64,000 bases of DNA from Bin5 sp965208965 (GTDB lineage: Bacteria > Chloroflexota > Anaerolineae > Caldilineales > Caldilineaceae), in contig OZ242384.1 of the NCBI GenBank assembly GCA_965208965.1, forward strand, positions 806,001 to 870,000, in the 5' to 3' direction. The notes under the pieces were generated by a model, which worked only from the letters and a program-made list of their open reading frames with translations, was not told where the DNA came from and made no database searches. The position numbers and the translations under genes were made by a program. Positions 28,105-37,379 of the stretch are shown here, piece by piece (position 1 is the first letter of the stretch; every line of letters begins with the position of its first letter).

Positions 28105-29139
28105 CTAGACCGCCCCGGGCGCGCCGAGTGGATGCGGGCCGTTCGTCATTGGGTTGGCGCGGGCGAGGGCGTAGACCTCGTCCTGGATTTCGAGGATGCG
28201 AACTGCATGCTCGACATCTGGCGAGAAGCTGCTGCGCCCTTCCTCGATGGCTACCAGCGCCCTGCGCATGATTTCCTTCATGCCGCGGGTATGGGGTGAT
28301 TCCTCGTGGAAGGCTACACCCTCGGTTGTGTGGACTTCAGTTACTCTGTTTCCCTGCTGGTCATAACGCTGCAGGACCGTGGCTTTGGTGCCGATGAAGC
28401 GAAAGCTGTGATCGCCGCCGCGCGCGCCTGACGGGTAGCTGTAACCGGATTCGACGATCCCGGTGACGCCGTTGTCGGTGCGCAGGATACCAACGGCCAC
28501 ATCTTCTACTTCGCGTGCGTACATCGAGTTGGATATGACGCCGCCGACGGCTGTGACGGGGCGGTCGCCGACGAACTGGAGGAATGTGTCGATGCCGTGG
28601 GCGGACTCGGTCGCCCAGCAGCCGCCGCCGGAGATGCTGGCATCGTTGTGCCAGGCGGAGGGTGTGGGATCGTAGCGGGAGGGCGGCCCGTTGTTGAGGC
28701 GGCTGTTGTAGAGGACGAGGTCGCCGAAGCTGCCATCATCGATCATGCCTTGAACGATGTCTACGAGCTCCGTGCCGCGGTTGGGCAGGGTGAGGGCGCT
28801 GAAGACGCCGCGCGCTGTGCAAAGTTCGGCGGCGGGGCGCAGTCGGTCGGCGCAGTCGGCGAAGGGCTTGTCGAGCAGGAAGGGGAGGTCGCGTTCGGCG
28901 CAGGCGCGAACGTGGTCCGGCATCTCGGTATGTTTGCCGGCGACGAGGACGGCGTCGGGCTTGCTGGCATCGAGGCACTCGCCTGCGGTGCTGTAGGCGG
29001 GACAGTTAAATTCGTCGGCCAGCTGCTGGCGCGGGCCGGGCTCGGCGTCCATCACGGCGACGATCTCGTGGCCGAGGTCACGCGTTGTGCCGGCCATGCC
29101 GCGGCCGTGGTGGCTGTAGGAAAGTAACGCAGTTCGCAT
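28105..29139 (-). CDS. Gfo/Idh/MocA family oxidoreductase
   Basis: 344 residues. NAD-binding N-terminus is atypical: 'ALLSYSHHGRGMAGTTRDLG' replaces the usual GxGxxG. It keeps the family motif E-K-P as D-K-P in 'LPFLLDKPFADCADRL'. C-terminal substrate domain with 'CWATESAHGIDTFLQFVGDR'. Start at 29139 chosen because the longer frame upstream only reads the neighbouring gene out of phase. It lies 11 bases from the next Gfo/Idh gene and probably shares its transcript. Substrate unknown, likely a sugar or cyclitol. Confidence 0.82.
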   Translation of the reverse strand: MRTALLSYSHHGRGMAGTTRDLGHEIVAVMDAEPGPRQQLADEFNCPAYSTAGECLDASKPDAVLVAGKHTEMPDHVRACAERDLPFLLDKPFADCADRLRPAAELCTARGVFSALTLPNRGTELVDIVQGMIDDGSFGDLVLYNSRLNNGPPSRYDPTPSAWHNDASISGGGCWATESAHGIDTFLQFVGDRPVTAVGGVISNSMYAREVEDVAVGILRTDNGVTGIVESGYSYPSGARGGDHSFRFIGTKATVLQRYDQQGNRVTEVHTTEGVAFHEESPHTRGMKEIMRRALVAIEEGRSSFSPDVEHAVRILEIQDEVYALARANPMTNGPHPLGAPGAV

Positions 29140-29150
29140 GGTAGTGTACC

Positions 29151-30203
29151 TCAGATCCAGCCGTGCTGGCGGGTGACGGGCACGCCGTGGCGCTGGTGGG
29201 TCCAGGAGAGGCCGCTCTCGAGGACGACCTCGCGCCCGCTGATGGCCGAACTCTCGGCGGCGAAGAGGATCTCCATGATGTGGCGGCTCCACTCGCCGGA
29301 GGAGGGCGGCTCGATGTCCTGTTCGATCGCCTCGACAAACGACTTCCACTCGTGGTGCATCTCGACGGGCGGGTCGTCGAAAGGTATGTCCTTCCACTCG
29401 TCTCCCTGGCCGACCTTGACGAACTTCTCGCCATGCTGGCTGAAGCGCAAGGTGCCATTGGTGCAGATGACCTGGCTCTCGAAGTTGGGCGCGCCGTCGG
29501 CGAAACCGACTGAGACGGCGACGCCGGCGAGGCCGTTCTTGTAGCGGACGAGCGCGGTGGCAGTGTCGTCGCTGGCCTGGTAGTGGGCGCGGGTGCCCAT
29601 GCTGGCGGAGACGGAGACGGCCTGGGAGGCCATGAGCCATGTGAGGCGGTCGACGACGTGGACGCCGTTGGCCAGCCACATGCCGCCGCCGTGGAAGCGG
29701 CTGCGGTACTGGGGCGGGCGACTGGCATAGTTCCAGTTCTTGGACATGTAGCAGACGATGGTCATCAGCGGGCCCAGTTGGCCGGAATCGAGGATCTCCT
29801 TGGCCTTGAGGCTGGTGCCGTAGTAGTGCTGGGTCTGGCCGACCATGAGCTTGACGTTGTTGCTGGCGGCGGCTTCGATCATGTCGTCGCACTGCTCGAG
29901 GCTGAGCGCCATCGGCTTTTCGACGAGGACATGCTTGCCGGCGTTGCAGGCATCGACGGTGAGGCGGTGGTGGAGTTGATGGCCGAGCACGACGGCGACG
30001 GCTTCGACCTCGTCGTCCTTGAGAAGCTCGGTGTGGGAGGTGTAGCCCTTGGGGATGTCGTACTTCTGCATATATTCGCGGCGCTTCTCTTCGAAGAGAT
30101 CGGCGACGGCGACGACTTCGACGTTATCGAGGGTGTCAATGGCACTACAGTGGGCGCGTGCGATGCCGCCCAGCCCGATGATTCCGACTTTCAATTTCGC
30201 CAT
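29151..30203 (-). CDS. Gfo/Idh/MocA family oxidoreductase (tandem copy A)
   Basis: 350 residues. 'KVGIIGLGGIARAHCSAID' is the NAD-binding GxGxxA fingerprint; 'HVLVEKPMALSLEQCDDMI' carries the catalytic Lys of E-K-P; 'GGGMWLANGVHVVDRLTWLM' holds the His of the substrate site. Closely related to the gene at 30350, same length and same 'HGWI' ending, so the two are a tandem duplication. The order and shared strand suggest one operon with the gene at 28105. Confidence 0.9.
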   Translation of the reverse strand: MAKLKVGIIGLGGIARAHCSAIDTLDNVEVVAVADLFEEKRREYMQKYDIPKGYTSHTELLKDDEVEAVAVVLGHQLHHRLTVDACNAGKHVLVEKPMALSLEQCDDMIEAAASNNVKLMVGQTQHYYGTSLKAKEILDSGQLGPLMTIVCYMSKNWNYASRPPQYRSRFHGGGMWLANGVHVVDRLTWLMASQAVSVSASMGTRAHYQASDDTATALVRYKNGLAGVAVSVGFADGAPNFESQVICTNGTLRFSQHGEKFVKVGQGDEWKDIPFDDPPVEMHHEWKSFVEAIEQDIEPPSSGEWSRHIMEILFAAESSAISGREVVLESGLSWTHQRHGVPVTRQHGWI

Positions 30204-30349
30204 GTCTGTCTGTTTCGCTCCTGTGGGTTGCAGCAGTTGGTACGATTTACTGATGTATAGGGAAGGCGTGTTCGGCTTTTGGCCGGGATTGCAGATCTAG
30301 TTTGCCATGCCGTGTCGGTGGAGTAAAGCGGCCCACGCGGCTGTGCGCA

Positions 30350-31402
30350 TCAGATCCAGCCGTGATCGCGGGTGACGGGGATGCCGCCGCGCTGGTGGGT
30401 CCAGGCGAAGCCGCTTTCCAGGACGACGTCGCTGCCGCTGATGGCCGAGTTTTCAGCGGCGAAGAGGATCTCCATGATGTGGCGGCTCCATTCGCCGGAG
30501 GTGGGCGGCTCGATGTCCTGTTCGATCGACTGGACGAACGATTTCCACTCATAGTGCATGACGGCCGGCGGGACTTCAAAAGGGATATCCTCCCACTCAT
30601 CCCCCTGCCCGACCTGAAGGACCGGTTGTCTGCCGCCGATGATGCGCACTGTGCCGTTGGTGCAGATGACCTGGGTATCCATGATGGGCGGCCCGTCGGC
30701 GAAGGCGATGGAGACGGCGACGCCAGCCAAGCCGTTCTTGTAGCGGATGAGCGCGGTGGCGGTATCGTCGGCGGCCTGGTAGTGGGCGCGGGTGCCGATG
30801 CTGGCGGATACGGATGCGGCCTGGGAAGCCATGAGCCAGGTGAGGCGGTCAACGACGTGGACGCCGTTGGTGAGCCACATGCCGCCGCCATGGAAACGGC
30901 TGCGGTACTGGGGCGCGCGGTTGGCGTAGGTCCAGTTTTTGCACGAGAAGCAGACGATGGTCATCAGCGGGCCCAGCCGGCCGGAATCGAGTATCTCCTT
31001 CATTTTGAGAAGGGGGCCGGAGAAGTGCGGGGTATGGCCGACCATGAGCTTGACGTTGTTGCTGGCGGCGGCCGTGATCATGTCGTCGCACTGTTCGAGG
31101 CTGAGCGCCATCGGTTTTTCGACGAGGACGTGTTTGCCGGCGTTGCAGGCGTCGACGGTGAGGCGGTGGTGGAGATGGTGGCCGAGCACGACGGCGACGA
31201 CGTCGACTTCGTCATCCTTCAAGAGCTCGGTGTGGGAGGGGTAGCCCCTGGGAATGCCGTACTCTTCCATGTACTGACGGCGCTTCTCTTCGAAGAGGTC
31301 GGCGACGGCGACGACTTCGGCGTTGTCGAGGGTGGCAATGGCGTCGCAATGGGAGCGGGCGATGCCGCCAAGCCCGATGATTCCGACTTTGAGAGTGGCC
31401 AT
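30350..31402 (-). CDS. Gfo/Idh/MocA family oxidoreductase (tandem copy B)
   Basis: 350 residues, about four of five residues identical to the gene at 29151 by eye, with the same motifs ('KVGIIGLGGIARSHCDAI', 'HVLVEKPMALSLEQCDDMI', 'GGGMWLTNGVHVVDRL'). Differences cluster in the middle of the protein (around residues 120-140 and 225-265), the region that lines the active site in this family, so substrate preference may differ. First gene of the likely three-gene operon; the methyltransferase gene lies just upstream on the same strand. Confidence 0.9.
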   Translation of the reverse strand: MATLKVGIIGLGGIARSHCDAIATLDNAEVVAVADLFEEKRRQYMEEYGIPRGYPSHTELLKDDEVDVVAVVLGHHLHHRLTVDACNAGKHVLVEKPMALSLEQCDDMITAAASNNVKLMVGHTPHFSGPLLKMKEILDSGRLGPLMTIVCFSCKNWTYANRAPQYRSRFHGGGMWLTNGVHVVDRLTWLMASQAASVSASIGTRAHYQAADDTATALIRYKNGLAGVAVSIAFADGPPIMDTQVICTNGTVRIIGGRQPVLQVGQGDEWEDIPFEVPPAVMHYEWKSFVQSIEQDIEPPTSGEWSRHIMEILFAAENSAISGSDVVLESGFAWTHQRGGIPVTRDHGWI

Positions 31403-31470
31403 GTTTGGTTAGCGATTCTGTGTGGTATGGCTCTGAAATTAAAGGAACTGTGTCAAGATGTAGAGGCAAT

Positions 31471-32829
31471 TTACTTGAACGCAAGTGGCCAGCCTGTGGA
31501 TTCTAACCAGTTGCTCAGTGAGTCATCAAGTTCTGACGTAATTTCTACACTTGAAAGCAGAGAGAAATCTGGGATTCTATAGGTTTGGGAATTAGACGCT
31601 TCATTTCGCTCTTGACCCGACTCTTCAGCTACTTCATCAAAAAGGGTAGTCTGTTGCAACTCTTGATTCTCACTTTTGCTTACAAAGTCGCCCATAGGTT
31701 TAGTGCCATAAGCAAGCCTGTGCAGGATAGTGTCAATCGCGTGCAGACTGTTATCAATTCCAATCCAGTTGCGTCCTAATTCATGCGCAACGTCCAAAGT
31801 CGTTCCAGAGCCAGCAAAACAGTCTAGGATCATGCCGCCAGGAGCTGATGAAGCTCTGATAATCCTAGCAAGTAGCTCTGGATTTTTTTCGGTAGGATAG
31901 CCTGTAATCCTTATGTTCTGATTATGTGCGTCTTTAAAATCAAGCCATATATCCTGTACGGGTTTTCCTGAGCTATCTTCCAAGTACACTTTTCTTCTAG
32001 GGTTGCCATTGGGGGACCAGTAAATTTCTCCATTGGCGTCCATTTCGTCCAACCTATCCGGCGTATACTGCCAGTGCTTGCCCTCGGGGGGAAGCATATT
32101 GCGCCAATATCCGCCAGTGGCCCCATTTCGGATTCCCGGAGCATGTATTGGAACTTTCTTAAAGCGTCGTCCAGTTTTTTCTTCTGTGTATGGATACTCT
32201 CGGAGCGCTTGTTCTTCTGTCCAGGCATCATATGGCCTCTCCCAAAAATAGTTATTCGTCTTTGTGTAAAATAGAATGTAGTCCGAAATGTTTCCGTAAG
32301 TTCTCCGGGTAAAATTCTTGGGATTACATTTTTTTCTTGTGATTGAGCCTCTGAAATTATCGGCTCCGAAGATTTCATCCATCACGACTTTTATCTGAAA
32401 CGTCATTTTTGAATCGAGATGAACATAAATGGAACCATCGGTTGCCAAAAGTTCACGAAGGAATATCAGCCTTCTGCGTAGAAACTCGATATATTTCGCC
32501 CCGGTCATCAGGTCAGAATAGGCGTCTTTCTGTTTACGTGATTTGAAAATACTTCCTGTCGCAAATGGGGGGTCGATGTAGACAAGCTGAATCTTCTCTC
32601 TTAAGTCGGGGACGCAATGTAAACGAGATAGTATAGGTAGGTTGTCACCATAGATCAGACGATTCTGTCCTGAGCCAGTTTCAAAGAGGACTCTAAGATC
32701 AGCAGGCTGAGTAGCCAAAACTGCCTTTTCTGAAGATTTTCCTGCATAGGAGAGGGACACCGGAAGTTCTTCCAAAGGGTCGTGCAGTTCCTCTCTAGTC
32801 CATCTACTTTTTGAGATACCCGTGGCCAT
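31471..32829 (-). CDS. Site-specific DNA methyltransferase (beta-class, N4/N6)
   Basis: 452 residues. Catalytic motif IV as 'VYIDPPFATGSIF' comes before the AdoMet-binding motif I 'MILDCFAGSGTTLDVAHELG', the order of beta-class adenine or N4-cytosine methylases; a late segment 'NWIGIDNSLHAIDTIL' completes the AdoMet pocket. The long region between holds the target recognition part ('NPKNFTRRTYGNISDYILF'). AGAGGA precedes the ATG. The gene starts nine bases after the putative endonuclease and forms a restriction-modification pair with it. Clearly less GC-rich than the flanking metabolic genes, which suggests acquisition by transfer. Confidence 0.88.
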   Translation of the reverse strand: MATGISKSRWTREELHDPLEELPVSLSYAGKSSEKAVLATQPADLRVLFETGSGQNRLIYGDNLPILSRLHCVPDLREKIQLVYIDPPFATGSIFKSRKQKDAYSDLMTGAKYIEFLRRRLIFLRELLATDGSIYVHLDSKMTFQIKVVMDEIFGADNFRGSITRKKCNPKNFTRRTYGNISDYILFYTKTNNYFWERPYDAWTEEQALREYPYTEEKTGRRFKKVPIHAPGIRNGATGGYWRNMLPPEGKHWQYTPDRLDEMDANGEIYWSPNGNPRRKVYLEDSSGKPVQDIWLDFKDAHNQNIRITGYPTEKNPELLARIIRASSAPGGMILDCFAGSGTTLDVAHELGRNWIGIDNSLHAIDTILHRLAYGTKPMGDFVSKSENQELQQTTLFDEVAEESGQERNEASNSQTYRIPDFSLLSSVEITSELDDSLSNWLESTGWPLAFK

Positions 32830-32838
32830 TGAAATCCT

Positions 32839-33705
32839 CTATGAGAGTAGCCATTCGCGTGAAAGTCGTATAGGAACCATTCGCAACGTTAGTACCATAA
32901 TTCTTCCAGGCCAACTCCTCTCTATTGCAGCATAGTCGTTCCACATCGAACCGAGCAGCAGGCCTGGCCCGTCGTTTACGAAGATAACCTTGACATTGAG
33001 CTCCTTTTCCTGTGCAAAGAGGAGAATTTCATTTGCGCAATCTCTGTAACCCCCTGTCCGATCATCTTCCTGTGCTCCACCTCTATCGGAATCATATCTT
33101 GCTTGTCCAACAGCCAGAACATTCCGACCGTTCTGATCGTATATAACAAAGTCAACTGGACGATTGGGATTTGGATAATCGCGAAAGACATTACCCATCC
33201 GAATGTCATAGCCGGCTCGTTGGGGTCCTTCGATATTGAGGTCAGGGTATCTGGCCCGAAACATGGTAAAAAATCTGTCAGTCAGGTCATAACCACTCTG
33301 TCCTCTGTTCTTGTACTCCCACAGAACTGCGCACAGGGCCTCATCAGGCAATGGTCTGCTCATGAAGGCCGATTGCACTTCCTGTATGGGGCGGAACTGA
33401 TGGCCAAACTGATCACAGGTCTCTTGTGCCTTTGTCTTGCGTTTAAGCATCTCTACAGGTGTAGCGGGACTTACATATTTTCGGAATACTCGACACAACT
33501 GAATCCTCATCCACGGTTGCCCAACATGGACAATCTGTAAGAACAGACGAGTTGACGATTCCGAGGAAAGCAGCAATCTCTTGAATGTTGTCAGAACAGG
33601 TTCATAGAGTGCCGTAGCATCTTCCAATATGTCGGGATAGAATTCCCCGGTTGACAGGGTAATCCAGTTATGTCCATCATCTTTGTAGTCTGAAAACGCG
33701 GCCAT
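32839..33705 (-). CDS. Putative type II restriction endonuclease
   Basis: 288 residues. No family recognised with confidence. The segment 'PVDFVIYDQNGRNVLAVGQA' followed by 'RYDSDRGGAQEDDRTGGYRD' looks like a nuclease core of PD-(D/E)xK type: acidic residue at the end of a hydrophobic strand, then a second strand. The assignment rests mainly on its position immediately upstream of a DNA methyltransferase, its size, and shared lower GC content. No Walker or helicase motif, so not a type I or III subunit. Confidence 0.6.
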   Translation of the reverse strand: MAAFSDYKDDGHNWITLSTGEFYPDILEDATALYEPVLTTFKRLLLSSESSTRLFLQIVHVGQPWMRIQLCRVFRKYVSPATPVEMLKRKTKAQETCDQFGHQFRPIQEVQSAFMSRPLPDEALCAVLWEYKNRGQSGYDLTDRFFTMFRARYPDLNIEGPQRAGYDIRMGNVFRDYPNPNRPVDFVIYDQNGRNVLAVGQARYDSDRGGAQEDDRTGGYRDCANEILLFAQEKELNVKVIFVNDGPGLLLGSMWNDYAAIERSWPGRIMVLTLRMVPIRLSREWLLS

Positions 33706-33819
33706 CGTATTTCAGCGCTTCACAACAATCCCTACCGCAAGACAATAGCACACTTGTTCACGCGGGATCAAATTGATTGTAGGATTGGTTAGCTGGAATG
33801 GCAACACTTTGTCCTTTAC

Positions 33820-34677
33820 TCACTTGAAGACGCCGCTGGTTATGCCCTCGACGATCTGGCGCTGGAAGATGAGGGTGATGATGAAGACCGGGATGGTGGT
33901 GAGGATAGCCACGGCGGACATGTTGCCCCAGGATACGTCGAATTCGCTGCGGGCGCCGATGACCTGGGCTTCGGAGAGGGCCATGGTGATGACCTTGACG
34001 CCGGCGCCGCGAGCAAAGATGAGTGGCGTGAAGAATTCGTTCCAGCCGATGATGAAGTTGATGAGGAACATGGTGGCGACGCCGGGGCGAATTACGGGCA
34101 GGACGATGCGCCAGAGGAGTTGGAAGAAACTGGCGCCATCGACCTTGGCCGCATCCTCGATCTCGACGGGTACCTGGCGTAGAAATGAGACCAGCACCCA
34201 GGTGGTGATCGGCAGCAGCGCGCTGCCGTAGAGAATGAGGAGGCCGTGCAGGGTATCCATCAGCTTGAGGGTCTGGAACATCTGGAATAGGGGGATGACG
34301 GTGGCGGTGCCGGGCAACATACTGGAGGCGAGCAGCCCGATCATGACCATGTTTGCGCCTGGGAAGTTGAGGCGGGCGATGGCGTAGGCTGCCAGCAGGC
34401 TGACGGTGAGCGCCAGGATGGTGGAGAAGGTGGCCAGCAGGGTGGAGTTGAGCATGTAGCGGGCGATGGGCAGCGCGCCGAAGATGTCCTGAAAGCGTGC
34501 AGTTGCCAGGCTGCGCGGAACGTAGGTCAGCGGTACGGTGAACAGTTTCCCGCTCGGGGCGAACGCGGTCAGGAAGATATAGTAGATCGGTAGCAAGACA
34601 ACGATCAGGAAGAGTATGACCGCGAGATAGAAGAGCGTAGTCTGAAACCTGCGTTTAGAGATTAGTTGCATATTCAT
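33820..34677 (-). CDS. Carbohydrate ABC transporter permease (MalG-type, CUT1)
   Basis: 285 residues, six helices. The EAA loop reads 'EDAAKVDGASFFQLLWRIVL' near residue 190, with the conserved G and LP. The N-terminal 'LLPIYYIFLTAFAPSG' is usual for MalG-type subunits. Start at 34677 chosen because a longer frame from 34752 runs into the upstream permease gene. It pairs with the MalF-type gene at 34700, 22 bases away, and with the binding protein at 35668. No ATPase gene is present in the locus, so a shared MsiK-like ATPase elsewhere is likely. Confidence 0.9.
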   Translation of the reverse strand: MNMQLISKRRFQTTLFYLAVILFLIVVLLPIYYIFLTAFAPSGKLFTVPLTYVPRSLATARFQDIFGALPIARYMLNSTLLATFSTILALTVSLLAAYAIARLNFPGANMVMIGLLASSMLPGTATVIPLFQMFQTLKLMDTLHGLLILYGSALLPITTWVLVSFLRQVPVEIEDAAKVDGASFFQLLWRIVLPVIRPGVATMFLINFIIGWNEFFTPLIFARGAGVKVITMALSEAQVIGARSEFDVSWGNMSAVAILTTIPVFIITLIFQRQIVEGITSGVFK

Positions 34678-34699
34678 GGGACGTCGGTGAATAGAATTG

Positions 34700-35590
34700 T
34701 TACAGTCGTTCCCAGGCACGGCGCAGCAGACCGTAGCCGAGGACACCCACAATCAGGACGATAAAAAAGAGCAGCATGGCGATGGCGGACGCGTAGCCGA
34801 AATTGAGAACGCGGAAGCCTTCAAGATAGACGAGATATGAGAGCAGCGATGTCGCGGTGCCGGGGCCGCCATTGGTGAGCGCGTAGACGATTTCAAAGGT
34901 GAGAACGCGGAAGATTGCGGTGAAGATGATCATCGAGATGATGAGCGGCATGAGCAGCGGCAGGGTGATGTACCAGTAGGAGCGCGCGCCGTCGGCGCCG
35001 TCGATCTTGGCGGCCTCATAAAGTTCAAGAGGGATGCCCTGGAGGCCGCTGAGGAAGATGACAGCGAGGAAGGCGGTGTTTTTCCAGACGTCGGTGATGG
35101 TTACGGCGAAGCGGGCGGTGGTAAAGTTGACCAGCCAGAGCGGGCGTTCGCCGCTTAAACGCCAGATGATGTCGTTGATCAAGCCATAGTCCTGGTGGAA
35201 GATCCAGCGGGCGGCGGTGGCGATGACGATGGGGGCCATGGCCCAGGGCAGCAGATTGACGGCGCGTGTAAAGTTTCGCATGCGGAAGCGCTGGTTGAGC
35301 AGTTCGGCGATGGCCAGCCCGAGCACGACCTGGAGGGCGACAGACGAGACGGTAAAGAAGAGCGTGAAGGTGAGGGTGGCGTCGACGTTGGCGTCGCGTG
35401 CCAGCGCCATGTAGTTATCAAGGCCGACAAAGTCGAAAGTGCGGCGCACGGGGCTGTTGTCGAAGAAGCTGATGTAGAAGGTGCGCAGGAAGGGATAGAC
35501 GGATGTGAGGAGCCGCCACAGAACCACTGGGGTGACCAGCAGCCAAGCCAGAAGTATACGCCGTGTGCTGAGGTTCTGTTGACCGAACAA
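34700..35590 (-). CDS. Carbohydrate ABC transporter permease (MalF-type, CUT1)
   Basis: 296 residues, six helices. EAA loop 'YEAAKIDGADGARSYWYITL' followed by P. N-terminal 'LAWLLVTPVVLWRLLTSVYP' is the usual first helix. It lies between its binding-protein gene (upstream on the minus strand, separated by a hairpin) and the MalG-type permease. Imports a sugar or glycoside; the neighbouring GH78 rhamnosidase suggests a rhamnose-containing substrate. Confidence 0.9.
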   Translation of the reverse strand: MFGQQNLSTRRILLAWLLVTPVVLWRLLTSVYPFLRTFYISFFDNSPVRRTFDFVGLDNYMALARDANVDATLTFTLFFTVSSVALQVVLGLAIAELLNQRFRMRNFTRAVNLLPWAMAPIVIATAARWIFHQDYGLINDIIWRLSGERPLWLVNFTTARFAVTITDVWKNTAFLAVIFLSGLQGIPLELYEAAKIDGADGARSYWYITLPLLMPLIISMIIFTAIFRVLTFEIVYALTNGGPGTATSLLSYLVYLEGFRVLNFGYASAIAMLLFFIVLIVGVLGYGLLRRAWERL

Positions 35591-35619
35591 GGGTGGAACA
35601 CCAGTTGTCAGTTGTCAGT

Positions 35620-35653
35620 TGCCGGTGGCCAGTGTAGATACTGGCCACCGGCA
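35620..35653 (-). terminator. Hairpin between binding-protein gene and permease genes
   Basis: Perfect 14-bp inverted repeat, 35620-35633 with 35640-35653, and a six-base loop. No T-run follows on the minus strand, so it more likely protects the upstream binding-protein mRNA or weakens readthrough than ends transcription. Copies of a GTCAGTT word adjoin it. Confidence 0.55.
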
Positions 35654-35667
35654 GTTCATTGCGGGTA

Positions 35668-37002
35668 TCAGCCCAGGTCGCGCTCGAGGATTGGGTTGAT
35701 CTTGTCCATGGCGGCCGTGACCGCTTCATCGAGGCTGACCTGATCGGTCAGATAAGCGTGAACGTTCTGTTCGGCGGCGTCGTAGATCTCCTGGATGCTG
35801 GGGGTAACCGGGCGGGCTTTGACAAGGCCGCCGGCCTCGGCCAGATCCAAGAGGAAGGGCGAAGAGGGTGCGAGATCCTGGACTTCGGGGTCGGCCCAGA
35901 GGGAGACACGGGCGGGAACGCGGCCGCGATAGATCTGCTGCTTCATGACATCGGAGCGTGCGGTAAAGCCGACCCACTCGGCGGCCAGGTCCTGGTTAGG
36001 CGAGCTGGCAACGGCGGACCAGCCCCAGCAGCCGGTGATCGTCTCGGCGTTGTCCGGTCCCATCGGCGGCAGGAATGCGGAAACCTGATCAGCCCAGAAC
36101 TCCTCGTTGGTGCGCATGGCGCCGAAGAAGCCGTCCCAGCACCACCACATGGCGTACTTATCGGAGAGCCAGCCCTGGAAGACGGAGCTATAGTCCTCCT
36201 GCGGGGCAGAATCAGGGGCGATGTTGTGTTCTGCGTAGAGCGCCTTATAGAAGGCGAGCGCTTCGCGGGCGCCGTCGTTGTCGAGGTTGTTGATGGCGCC
36301 GCCGCCCTGATTGGTCCAATGCTGGATTTCGTTGCCCAGCTGGCCGCCAATCGTGGCGGAAAGGGCGATACCGTAGACGCCTGCGTCCTCATCTGTGAGA
36401 GCAGTGCCGACTTCGACCAGTTCGTTCCAGTCGGTGGGCGGAGAGACGCCCGCTTCCTCGAAATAGTCGGTGCGATAGAAAAAGATCTCGGTGTCGTTGC
36501 CCCAAGGAATGCGGTAGAGCACGCCGTCCCAGGAGGAAACATCGTGGATCAACGTCTGGGGCCAGTCATCGAGGTCGATGTCATAGAGTTCGACGACGGG
36601 CTCGAGCGGGGAGAGCCAGCCGGCGGCGCCGTAGATGGCGGCCTGGAAGTCGTCGGAGTGGAAGGCGTCGGTGCCGGTATCGCCCGATGCCAGCCGTGTC
36701 GTCATCATCTGCTGCCATTCGATGTAAACAGCCGGCGCGACTTCATAGTTGACGATGTTGCTGGTCTCTTCCTGATACTGGTCGATCACACCCTGGAAGA
36801 AGTCATTGCTGTCGGCCCAATAGACGATGTTCAACTCCTGCGGTTCGGCCATGGCATCTTCGTCGCCGGTCCCTTCCGCGGGGGCGGCTACGGGTGCGGC
36901 ACAGGCGCTAAGCGCGGCGAACGCGGCGCCGGCGCCGGCTGTCTTGAGGAAGGCACGACGGGAGACGGAGCGCGACTGGGAAGCGTGTGCTTTTCGGGTC
37001 AT
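35668..37002 (-). CDS. Extracellular sugar-binding lipoprotein (ABC importer)
   Basis: 444 residues. N-terminus has a twin-arginine motif 'SRRAFLKTAGAGAAFAALSA' followed by the lipobox Cys, so it is exported by Tat and then lipidated. The mature part has the solute-binding fold of family 1 ('LNIVYWADSNDFFQGVIDQY', 'VLYRIPWGNDTEIFFYRTDY'). AGGAGGA sits eight bases before the ATG. First gene of the importer operon; divergent from the rhamnosidase gene across a 377-base gap that must contain both promoters. Confidence 0.9.
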   Translation of the reverse strand: MTRKAHASQSRSVSRRAFLKTAGAGAAFAALSACAAPVAAPAEGTGDEDAMAEPQELNIVYWADSNDFFQGVIDQYQEETSNIVNYEVAPAVYIEWQQMMTTRLASGDTGTDAFHSDDFQAAIYGAAGWLSPLEPVVELYDIDLDDWPQTLIHDVSSWDGVLYRIPWGNDTEIFFYRTDYFEEAGVSPPTDWNELVEVGTALTDEDAGVYGIALSATIGGQLGNEIQHWTNQGGGAINNLDNDGAREALAFYKALYAEHNIAPDSAPQEDYSSVFQGWLSDKYAMWWCWDGFFGAMRTNEEFWADQVSAFLPPMGPDNAETITGCWGWSAVASSPNQDLAAEWVGFTARSDVMKQQIYRGRVPARVSLWADPEVQDLAPSSPFLLDLAEAGGLVKARPVTPSIQEIYDAAEQNVHAYLTDQVSLDEAVTAAMDKINPILERDLG

Positions 37003-37379
37003 GGGGTTCCTCCTGGATTGGAAAGGGAGTAGGGAAGAATAGTTTGTCTACAATGTGTAACTGCAGGTCATGTAGCTGGGTGAAGGTCTGCGGTTCACGG
37101 CATGGAGCGGACGATGTTCGGGGATCAACGTCGCTGGAGACATGCTGTGGGCCGGCCGCTGAATGATAGCAGAGACACCGGAGGCGCTGCAAACTCTGCA
37201 TTTGAGGCCATAATGAATTGTCCTTGCACACCGCGGAGATATCTGGCAGGGATCACCCTTATTTGTAAAGGAGAGCGGGGGCACTCTTCGGGATGCTCTC
37301 CCACTGCTGCTGATGCAATACGTTCTGGTACAATACGGCGCGGAGTTGCTTCCATCAGTCATTCAGACGAGGCAGCCAG
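37003..37379. other. Divergent promoter region between sugar-binding protein and rhamnosidase genes
   Basis: 377 bases with no gene. Contains the ribosome binding sites of both flanking genes; the shared position of importer and hydrolase promoters suggests common control. I could not single out a convincing -35/-10 pair or operator. Confidence 0.5.

Noticed and set aside
30302..31582. 426-codon open frame on the plus strand
   Set aside because: Antisense to the Gfo/Idh gene at 30350; no ribosome binding site and no family resemblance.
35659..37032. 457-codon open frame on the plus strand
   Set aside because: Antisense to the sugar-binding lipoprotein gene with Tat signal; its Gly/Val-rich translation is typical of a GC-driven shadow frame.
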